The notes beneath the pieces are model-generated. The model ran no database searches. It had not been told where the DNA came from and saw nothing but the letters and a program-made list of their open reading frames with translations. This document shows positions 28,101 through 40,100 of a stretch of DNA of 64,000 nt, piece by piece. How positions within the stretch are numbered: position 1 is the stretch's first letter; every line of letters starts with the position of its first letter. This DNA comes from Watersipora subatra (taxonomy: Eukaryota > Bryozoa > Gymnolaemata > Cheilostomatida > Watersiporidae): NCBI RefSeq assembly GCF_963576615.1, contig NC_088708.1, positions 7,688,001 to 7,752,000 on the forward strand. The letters run 5' to 3'. The position numbers and the translations under genes were made by a program.

Positions 28101-31100
28101 ACTTCAAAAAGCCATCACAAATCAAAATTACGTGATATGACAAATAAGGACTTATTTATAAAGTAGTAAAATATTAGTAATCCTACTCAACATGAGATGG
28201 ATCATAAAACACATAAATGAGATAGATCAAACGCAGTCTCATTTTTCACCATTCAAATTATCATCAATAGGATTCTCTTCTACAATAGCGTGTTATTTTT
28301 CGAACTTTTTTCTTTTCTTTTTTTCATAGTATCTGCCTACGAGCCCACACTTTGGTAATCTATTTGACATGTCAACTATTGTCCATCCATCTTTTTACTT
28401 GTACATGAACCATGATTCCTGACAAAAATCTGTCTTGCGGGATAGCTTTTCTGTTTGCTAAAAATGTACTTTATAAACTTTTAATCTTACATTAAACTTA
28501 ATTCTAATTTTGTCATTTTCATTTTGTATTAACTATTTCCAGCTTGGTGCTTTTTGCCTCGCTTTCACCATTCACTTTTAGACTGTCTTTTCAAAACTTT
28601 TTCAAACTGATCCAGCGAAAAAAACCGAGCCATGCTGTTCTTAAAAGCGGCCTTTCACATACTTGGCCACTTAGCGGTCGTGTCGAAAACCTCAAATCTC
28701 AAAGCTGTCTCGTATCTCAAAGCAGAAACTTGCATGAAATTTTGCCTGTTTATCAAATTTTTGATATGTTGGGGCGCTCGCATGTCGAGGTATGACTGTA
28801 TATTAACAAACCTGTAAATAAAGGTTCAACTGCAACAAGTATCGAAGTAATATGGTAGCTATGATGAGAGATATAGAAGTAAGAAGCATGTAATATGTAC
28901 AGTGTAAAGACAAGCACAGGATTAACAACTTTACTCTCACACCTTGTCAGTTCTGGTCTTGCTGCTGTGTTTCCTGTCTTTAGAGTCACCAGAAGCATCG
29001 GATGAGTCAGAGAGACCTTCATAATCGCTGTCCGATTTCTGATCAGGTTCTGAGGTGTACTGAACACGACTGCATAGGTAAGGCAGAACAGGCATGTCAT
29101 ATTGTCAGCATTTGATTGTAAAACAAATAGTCTATTCGTATGATAAAATCGATTTTTATTACACAGCCATCTCAAAGGCTCGGACACCTACTCCTTCATC
29201 CCTTCAGACAACACTGTTATTCACCATATAACTGCTCCGCAATACCATAAATATATTTATAAATACATGTACATGTATGTTATAACGTTACAGTCAAAAC
29301 TTGTGTGGAGAACACTGAGAGCTAAAGATGAGAACAACTTATATTGCCATCTTGTCAACTCAACACTATTTCAATAAAAGTTCATTCCAACACTGACCTT
29401 TTAGCTTTCCTATGTGGAGTTCGTCTTAATTGTGTTTGAGATTGGGGAGTGGGAGTGTGGCGACCCGATACTTGTAGAGGAGTTTGAGACGAGGCTCTAG
29501 TACTTCTGCGGTCGTCGGGCTACAAATGTGTCCCATTAGTCACACGCAGTGCTAAGCGTTGTCTCAATACTTGTTATAAATCTATAAGTGATTATAAACA
29601 TTCTAAACCTTCCAAGGATGAACATACCTTGTAAATACTCTGTCTGCGAGCAGAACGCCTGAACTTATGTTTGACAGGCTCACTGTCGCTCGGCGCTTCT
29701 GAAGAGTCAGCGCTGTCAGAGACTTTTTCCATCATCAGCCTAATAAAATGCACCTTCCACAATTTCAAAATACACAAAATTTGTGTCTTTTTACCTTACT
29801 ACCTTCAACCATCGAGTAGACGGCTACATGACACCGTAGACGCCAACAAGCAGCAAACCTCAAGAATCACAAATTCTAAATAGATTTTGTGAAACTATAT
29901 GATAAAACTACCAATACTAACATACTTAATTGGCACAGCTTCTGTGCTAGAAACCTTTATGGAGTGGCATAAACTCAACCGTTTCTCACCTTTCACACCC
30001 TCTTTTTAATTTTGTCTTTTCCAATTGATTTGTTGACTTGCCCTGATGTTGCTGAGTCGAAGACATGCTGCTCAGCGTATGACGTCGAGTACGACATGAC
30101 AATGGAGGTTCTACATTCTACAAGTTTGGAGACTTGCTGCTTAGTGCAAAATTTCCATTATGATATACTGCGTTATATGCTATGTATAACAATTTGGAAT
30201 CACTCCAAGTATGATACTACTCTAATACTCACTCAGACTATGATATTACAGTACTATTCACTCAGATTATGATATAACACTACTATTCACTCAGACTATG
30301 ATAATACACTACTATTCACTCAGACTATGATATTACAGTACTACTCACTCAGACTATGATATTACACTACTACTCACTCAGACTATGATAATACACTACT
30401 ACTCACTCAGACTATGATAATACACTACTACTTACTCAGACTATGATATAACACTATTACTCACCCAGACTATGATATTACACTACTACTCACTCAGACT
30501 ATGATATTACACTACTATTCACTCAGACTATGATATTACACTACTACTCACTCAGACTATGATAATACACTACTACTCACTCAGACTATGATAATACACT
30601 ACTACTTACTCAGACTATGATATAACACTATTACTCACCCAGACTATGATATTACACTACTACTCACTCAGACTATGATATTACACTACTATTCACTCAG
30701 ACTATGATATTACACTACTACTCACTCAGACTATGATAATACACTACTACTCACTCAGACTATGATATTACACTACTATTCACTCAGACTATGATAATAC
30801 ACTACTACTCACTCAGACTATAATAATACACTACTACTTACTCAGACTATGATATAACACTATTACTCACCCAGACTATGATATTACACTACTACTCACT
30901 CAGACTATGATATTACACTACTACTCACTCAGACTATGATATAACACTACTACTCACTCAGACTATGATATTACACTACTACTCACTCAGACTGCATGAC
31001 ATAATATGATAATATCCTCTATAATTTGAATAAGACACTCACACTCTCCATATATTCAGGAAGTATTTTTACTTGCTCTCTTGTGCTTCTTATTGACTGG

Positions 31101-34100
31101 GTTAGGATTATTTCTTCATCAGAATTTGCCATTTCTAGTCTTTCAACTTCATTGTCCCGCCTACAAAAAGACAGAGAAGAATTCCAACACAAATAGAATA
31201 AAACAGCCTTCAAATCAGTTGCGGACTCAGAACTAGCACTAGTGACAACTTACCCTTCCGTATTTCTGTGATGGCTTTCATCTTTAGGTTTAGTTTGAGT
31301 CAGCGGAGTTGGATTCTCAATAAGCCGCTTTCTTGTGTGTCTTACCGCTCGAGGCACTTCGGGCTACAAAAAGGCAAGTATTTAGACTATGACACAAGCA
31401 ATCAATAGGGACCTAACGAAATCATACTTGGGGTAATGTGATGGCGAGTAACAGGAATAATTTCTCGTCCCATCCTACCATCACTACGACGATAGAAAGT
31501 ACAAAGGCTAATAGACCAGCAATTTACTACACCAATCGCAAACAAGTTAGGAGATTAGAAAAAACCTGTCATGGAAAAAATATTTACGGTGATTAAGGAG
31601 TTAGACATTAAAGTGACAGAATTTCATAGAATATTTGAAAGAAATTTCGTTTCATAACAAAGTCCACAAGTATATGGGTGGTAGAATGTTTTCTTGACAA
31701 ATATTTGGAGAACCTTAAGCAATGTCCTAAAAACCCTTGAATATAAACAACAGAGTGGTGCAAAGTACATGAAGCTTGTCACTAGCCAAGTTTATAGTTA
31801 GCTTACAAAGTGGTAATTGTACCCTGTGCTGTTGCTCACGGGCAACCATGCCAAACAATCAAATTGAAAAGTAAAACCTCTATTTGAACGCCACCTCTAT
31901 TTGAATACCACTATAGGAAAAGGGCTGAAAACAAGAGCACCACCCTATAATTGAAAGCCACCTTTATTTGACCGCCACTTTGACATTCTTTGATCTTTAT
32001 GAACCCAAAATAGCAAATGATCAATAGGAAAGTGTCTACAAAATGGTACTAATAACGACTCGGGTACATCAATAACAATTAATTATTTCTTGCTGCTGTT
32101 CATATCATATTTTTTTAACTTGTTCTTTAGCCAAAGCTTTACAGTGTTTCTGTAAAACTTTGAAAAGAAAAACACCATAGAAATAACTAATAGCTGTATC
32201 AAGCTAATAGTAGTTCCTTGTTTAATGCAGGCTTGGTTCTTTGATGTATATGAAAAATGGTTTAGCAATTACGATGGAATCTGTACTATTATTTTGAGGA
32301 TAAACCTTCTGCTTAGCGCGCATGCGCAAGCTTACACACGGCTAAGTTTCTCTTTATTTGCATGAAAAGTGTATTCTAAATAGCAACGCATAAATTTTGC
32401 TCTGCTAAAAACGTTGTTTGGACGCAAATATCGACTAGTTCAGCAGAGTAGAAGAAGAGTTGAGGTCAGAAGATCCTGTAGAAGGTATTGGACAGCCAGG
32501 AGATGAACTGGGTCCAAACGAAAGCAACAGTCAGAACGCAACTGGCCGAGATAACGATGCAAATATTTTGGTTTCAAAAATGTTAACTTTTGTTTCTGTA
32601 TGTATTATAAATATGGTTTGTTCATGTAACTCGATCTTGAATATATATTAATAGCATTTGATAGAATATTATTATATAATTTATAAATTTGGAGATTTAT
32701 AGCATATTATTGGATAGCATCTTCACCGATAGCTAAACTCAGCTTTTGATGGTTTGATGCTCATAGCTTTTCCATTGCACGTAAAAAGCTAGTTTTGGCT
32801 GCAAACTGTAGGACACATATCAATGAGCTTTTATGCAACATTGTTAAATACAGTGGATCCTCAAGCTACGGTGTCCTTTTCTTACGGTTTTTCTGCCTTA
32901 CGATGTGGAACACAAGGTTTTTCTGGCCACTTGTTAAAGAACTTTCCTGGCCATGACATCAAAAATGTTTCTCGAAAATTAAATTTGGCAATTGGGGTGC
33001 TGCATATGTCAGAGTCACAAGGATGCCAATATGCTATTCCCCGAAAGTCCTCCCACAACGCCTAAAAGAGATATGATGCTCTCTCTCCCATTTCAATTCA
33101 GCATTCTTTGCGTTTCGTAGAGGCTTGATCTGATATCGAAACGATATCAAATTTATTGTGCAATTTAGTGTTTAATATAGATTTACAATAAACTTTAAGT
33201 TACTAAGGTTAATATACTAGTTTGATACTAATTTTTAATATGTCCAGTACGTATACAAATTTTTGATGTTTTTTTTACTGGGGTTGTTTGCATTAGATAA
33301 TTACTATGGGATTCTATACCCCTTTATACTACATTTTCGCCTTACGATCCCAACACCGGAACGAATTATTGTCGTATGAAAGTACTGTACAATTATAAAA
33401 CAAAAATATGCCTTCAAATTTTGAATAAAACAAAAAATTGAAAGCTCCAACAAACTGCAACGCAGGCTATAAAATCATGGTAGGTTAAATGCAGGCAATA
33501 GATATCAACAGGTAGAGATATTTTTCAGCTTCCCAATACATATTTATTTAAAGATCTACGACAAGTTGGAGGTAGGTTATAGCAGATTTCTTGCATCCCA
33601 AAGGATTAATGTTGCTCTACCCGTAGGAGAGTGCAAAATATGGGGGGTGTTCGTTTCGCTGGTAAAAGGTTAAATTTATTTTCTGAAAATTTTGATGAGC
33701 TAATCAGAAAACACTATGCCACCCTCTATTTGACCATCACCTCTAATAAAGCGCCCCTATAAGGAAAGCGTTGAAAAATAGAGCGCCATAGCTTTCAGAT
33801 AAACGTTTTACAGTATTCCATGAAAATATTACTCTTGATTAACGTAAAGTTGTTCATTTTGTGACCAACTTACCAGCTAGTCCCTCTTTCAAAAGTGAAT
33901 AAAAACCTGTCAATGTGGGTTGAAGATTACTTTGAACTCAACAGCCAAGTTGGTGCACAGAAATTTTTAGAATACAGTATTTATGATACCTTTGGAAGGA
34001 GCTGGTAAAAACAGATCAAGATCAAAATTGTTACAGACCTTCGTAGAAACAGAAGAAACCTCCTGATGTTGCGAGTTAGCTCCGCCTCGTCTAGAAATAC

Positions 34101-37100
34101 ACAAGACTTCCAAGTAACACAAAAGAGGCAACATACAAACCAACAGGTGCATAGAAAAGACAACTCCTGATGATTCAACCTAGAAGAGTAAGAACCTCGA
34201 AAGTGAAAGGATGCCTGCAATCCTAGTTTAACGAGAAGCACCCTTTAGTAACTCAGCTGTATAGCAAATTTTACTAACTTTTTGACTTCTCTCGCATTGG
34301 ACGATTTGCGAGGCTTCTTTTCATCCTCAGATTCTGAGCTAGAGGTGTCTAGCAAAGAGTTAGCTTCCCAGTATTTTCTTCTGCCACTGCAATAAACACT
34401 TTACTTAATGTAACTGAAAATCTTCTATTTTTTGGAATTGACTCGACGTTTAAACCAATCAAACAGGACATACACAACTTCAGCGTTCTGTTGACTTCTA
34501 AGATATTATGGCTAACACAAATTTGAACTATTTATGGGCAAACAAAGAGATAATGACCAACTTTAAACAATATTTTTAAAACATTCTGTGACTCCAAGAA
34601 GACAATATAATAGTAGCATAAGTTTTAGTATAAGCGTGGGGTACCATCATCTTAGTATTAGTATGCTATCAAGAAGGTTTAAGACCCTAGTGTTATTGTA
34701 TGTTACCATGGGTACCTATTACCTTGGTATTCCTGTGTTACCATGGGTACCTATTATCTTGGTATTCCTGTGTTAGCAGAGGTACCTATCACCTTGGTAT
34801 TCCTGTGTTAGCAAAGGTACCTATCACCTTGGTAATCCTGTGATAGCACGGGTACTACTTATCACCTTGGCATTCCTGTATTAGCAAGGGTACTTATCGC
34901 CTCGGTATTCTTGTGTTAGCAAGGATAATTTTCACCTTGGTATTCCTGTGTTAGCAAGTTAATAATCTTAGTGTTACCAGGAGTGCCAACAACTGACTTA
35001 ATAATTTGCTAGATGGATCAACGACCATTTTTAAACATAAGATAGTTGTATCCGCCATCTATCACATCGCTATTATCCACTCCGTCAAGAGTTATTCCAA
35101 CTCTGCCATCTCACCACTTCTAAAGACTTGTTCACATATATGAAGTGTCACAGCTGAGCAGCTCAAAACCTGCTGATTGTACAATTGAGTTGCAGAAGAT
35201 TAACGTTCAGCACAAGCAAACACTTTTGTGTTACATTTTATTGGAAATTTTAACATCATCACGAATTACATGTTTTTTCCCAACACCAAATCAGAAAACT
35301 TTCAGCGTATCTACAATCATTTAAATTTATTGCAGAAATCATTATTACGCAAACCAATTCTTGAGCTAGAAAACAAACAAGTATATAATTTTCATTAAAG
35401 AAAAACAGCATCTGATACGCATAATAATTCAAAATGTGCAATTGTCTTATTATGGTTCATTTGGATGGGGCAGGTGACATATAGTTTGGGGCAGGTGACA
35501 TATAGTTTGGGGCAGGTGACATATAGTTTGGGGCAGGTGACATATAGTTTGGGGCAGGTGACATATAGTTTGGGGCAGGTGACATATAGTTTGGGGCAGG
35601 TGACATATAGTTTGGGGCAGGTGACATATAGTTTGGGGCAGGTGACATATAGTTTGGGGCAGGTGACATATAGTTTGGGGCAGGTGACATATAGTTTGGG
35701 GCAGGTGACATATAGTTTGGGGCAGGTGACATATAGTTTGGGGCAGGTAACATATAGTTTGCAAGCTAGAGCCTGCCACATCTCACGCTAGGTAGTTTTA
35801 TCATAATTACGATGCTTGATCTGTCACATAAACCGCAAAGAAACGTGTAAAACTCTTGATTGTTGGAGCTTTGTAAGCAATGTAAAACTAGACTATATAA
35901 AGGCTATTGAAAGAGAAAACAAGCGATTACCCAAAAAGAGAGGACAGCCTATCTGCAACACTTTGCAAGTTGTTAACACGAATACTAGAGTACATTTGAT
36001 TGTACAACATGACATGAAAGTCTAGCGTCCCTGAATTGAATGTTCATTCGAATTGCGGATGACGCAGGACTTGTATGGAAGGCTTCTACATCTCTTGTGC
36101 TATGTCATGGATTAAATATATAAGCAGACATAAACAAGCTGATAATTTGTATATCTACTCTCAATTCACGGCACTGAATGTAAAAGATAATCATAAACTA
36201 CAATTCCGCTTACAGGATGCTGGTAAATAAAGGGATGAAAATAAGTTTCCTTATGGTATAATCATTATGATATACGATACAGTATTAAATTTGTACCGCT
36301 AATGTCTCCTACAGAATAGAGCTTAGGAAATTTCCACACAAGTTCCCAAATAGCTAAGCACTACGACATTCTTCTGACAAACTGTGACCAGACCAGTTAC
36401 ACACAGTCTCAACTGAAGTGCCTTGTAAAGCTAATAAAGGTTCATACGATTTCGCCGTATGTCAGCGTTTTCCTTTCGGCGTTCATCGTCGACTATGTGA
36501 ACCAAAAACTGATGGCATCGACGAAGCAACGCGGACATGTCGGAAATGTTGGCAGTTGACAAACTTTCCCGATCTTTCACCGAGTATCGACGACTGCCTT
36601 TTAAATAAAACCATTTCGGCGATAGTAATTCGCGGATGCCGTTAGCGTGATATATTTCCGTTTATGACCATTGCTGCAGGACTAGTATTTGATTTCAGTC
36701 ATGCGGAAACAAAGTTTTTTGACGAAAATTTAAAAAGAAAGATGAGAACACTACATCACAAATGCAAACGCGGATGGGTTGGTGATATCGTGATCATTGA
36801 CAATAACCGAAGTATTGTGGCATCAACGCCGAGATACGAATATATAGTGTGAACCAGCATTAAAACTGCCAACATCTCTAATCAAGGACGGAGCACCTGT
36901 AGAACCAGTATCTGAAGACCCCAAGAGTGTCACACTCAACCTGTCACACTGGTATAGCGGCTCAGAGTGGATAATAGCTTGTTAGTTGGAATTAATGACT
37001 CTCCTAGCCTCTGCACCAGCACAAATAAACACAAGAATACTTGAAATCCAGTTACCCACCTTTTTCGCTGCCGATGAGTTGGAGCATCTGACTGAGTGAT

Positions 37101-40100
37101 CTTTTTCAACCCTGCGGGTGTGCTCTCTTTTGATTTTTCTTTTGGTGTGACAAAAACTCTGCTTAACCTCTTTGATCTGCAAGAGACTTTAGTTATGTGA
37201 TTGGCTTGCTCTGTCATCCGTAGTCACAAGTGCATATACTTTAAAGAATGTGTATTTGTGGAATCATTTACTAAATTGTAGCAATATTTTGCAGCAATCA
37301 TTTTTGTACTAGGTAATCAAGCAAAAAAATTGAAAAGGTTTCAATTTTATCAAAGGAGTTGTACATTTTATATCGAACCAGTCACAGAAATATTCCGCAG
37401 CGGCAAGATCTTCAAGGGCTTACCTAGCATGAACTGGTGTATTGGAGAATGAGCAGTCATTATCTCTCATTGTAGTTATTGAGTCTGTTTCCTTTTTGGC
37501 TGATTGCTCTCTCATCCCTAATGAAGAAGACTTTTCATCTTTCCTTCTGTTAAAATAGTCAGCTCTGAGCACCACGTATTTTCTCAATGCAGTAATTATC
37601 GATTAACTGAGTTTATAAAAGGTTTTACTATCAGAAAAATAATTTTTATTTGTATCAGAAAAAGGTTCATGAAAAGGTAAAACATGCACATTACAGACAG
37701 AATTGGTCTGCAATGTAATTATATAGACAGCATTTGCAACCTGTGTCATCTTGGTTCAACATCACCTCTTATCAACGCAACCTGAAATTAATTTCGTCTG
37801 CTGTAACCATACAACCAATATCACCTGCTATCGGTGTTACCTTCTATCTGTCTTTCTAGGGGAGGACAAGTCATCACTTGTAAAGTCATAAGGATTCTGA
37901 TTAGTCTGTGTTCCTACAAAACATAAGCACAGGTGGGGTACGACAGGTGGTGTATGACAAGTGGGGGAATAGAGACAAGTCACGTTAAGGAATACTCTAG
38001 CTCAACTCGCCACAGAAAGTTACCTCCTAGAGAGTCGCATGAAAACAAAAAATTTGGTTAAGAAAAAGAAAACCTGCTAGAGAATTCAATAGAAAAACTA
38101 ATGATATAGATGTAGAAAAATCATTCAATGTGGTTGCTCTATAGAAGGGTTATTTACAATACGCCTCTTATAGAAGTATGAGAGACTTCGTTTAACAGGG
38201 CTGAACAAATGGCTGCAGTATTGTTTCGGTCAATCACTGCATATCAAAGATGGCTGTTGTTAACAAACTTGGCTGTTGACATACCAGTGCTATTTACTCT
38301 ATCATAACTCTGTGCCACTTGCCATATGGTGTCAAATGAAATTTGTTACCTGTCATTAATTTTTATCATTCACAACCTGCCACTAGGGAACATGTAACCT
38401 GCTTAATGAATGTTCTTTCAACCAACTTAGGTAACAGGTTGGAGAATAAGATACAGCACAATCGTAAACCCGTTTATCTACCAAAGTAAGAATTGCTTTC
38501 TCTCTTTCACTTTAACCTAATTTAGTTCTCAATCACTTTCGCTGATTAAGTTCTACCAATTTGTGAGTTTGTTTACATGAAATTATCTCTATTATCTCCT
38601 CACCATGAACAAGAGCAGCGAACTCTTTTTATCCCCGATTCATATTGCACCGCTGTTGTAAAATCTATGTGAACACCAACTGTCTGGTTAGAAAGTCTGG
38701 CAAATACAATGCAAATCTCTCCTTTGACGACTTCAATAATTGCAGATCGAATGCTGAACAGGTCTACCATCAGCATATTTAGACTCACCATAATTGACTG
38801 CCTCTATTAAGTCCTTCCTTCCTACCCGTCTCGATTTTATGTCTGACCGGCCATTAGCCATTCGTGGGTTAAGGCTGGACGTACTGCCATGACGTGATCT
38901 TGTGAGTGGTTTCACTTTAAAATGGTTGTCTTGCAGGGAACGTTCAGCTTGCTGTTGAGTTTCCTTTTTATTTAAAATCAAATTCGGCCGACGTGTGTCT
39001 TGAGGGACGCCATCTATAAAAATATCATCACTTTACATCTGATCATTATTCACTAATACAACCAGAAAATCAGCAGAACATTATAGCGAGCCTTGCTGCC
39101 TCATTTGTAAGTCTCATGTCATATCCAAAATACAATATCAGTGACGAACTGATCACATGACTATTATAAAGGAAGCTAGCGTGTGAGCTGCACATATTTC
39201 ACTAGACCATCATGAACCACAGAACACCATTTCTAGAATTAAGATTAAATTGCTAAGCCTAGATTGGCGCAAATATTGGACATGATTTTATGGCTTTATG
39301 ATCTTCTGACATGTCTGAGTACAAATTACATAGTATCTGTAGAGAGCAGAGCTGTGACCTTGGTTTGTCTGTGCTTATATGGTTCTCAGTGAAACTGTTC
39401 AAATAGGGTATTAATCGCAGCTATGTGGTAGTTAATAGACAGTTCATCGTTTTAACATGGTGAGAACAGTTAACATGGTTAGAACAGGTAACATGGTGAG
39501 AACAGTTAACATGGTTAGAACAGTTAACATGGTGAGAACAGTTAACATGATGAGAACAGTTAACATGGTGAGAACGGTTAACAGCTAACATGGTGAGAAC
39601 GGTTAACAGCTAACATGGTGAGAATGGTTAACAGCTAACATGGTGAGAACGGTTAACAGCTAACACGGTGAGAACGGTTAACAGCTAACATGGTGAGAAG
39701 GGTTAACAGCTAACTAAAATCCTTTTTAGATGAAAAAGATTAGAAACTAGATGACTCAACAACATACTAAAGAATAATGCAAATCGAATTTCAGCTACTG
39801 CGCCATGCATGCTGGCATATAAACTTATCACTCTGATCTCCAGCTATAAAGTTGAACTAGCAGTTTGAGAAAGATGACTATCTAATGATCAACCAGTGAA
39901 TCTAATGAGCTCGATAAAATATAAGAAACCAAAAAACCGGAGGAATAATGGCTAATGGGGTGAAACGAGACGAGCTTGGAAAAGCCATAAGCAACGACAG
40001 AAATTTTAATATTTTGCTCAAATTCTTTTAGCAAATTCTGTTGATTTTACGAACGAATAGCGCTAAGACTAAGAGATACACACATAACCATTCTGATGGA

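Noticed and set aside
30195-30990. CRISPR-like array
   Set aside because: Repeats are contiguous with no unique spacers, and the genome is eukaryotic; it is a minisatellite.
35395-35791. Heptad repeat proteins (GQVTYSL, CPKLYVT)
   Set aside because: The unit is 21 bp with no stops, so every copy is open in several frames; no start context or splice evidence.
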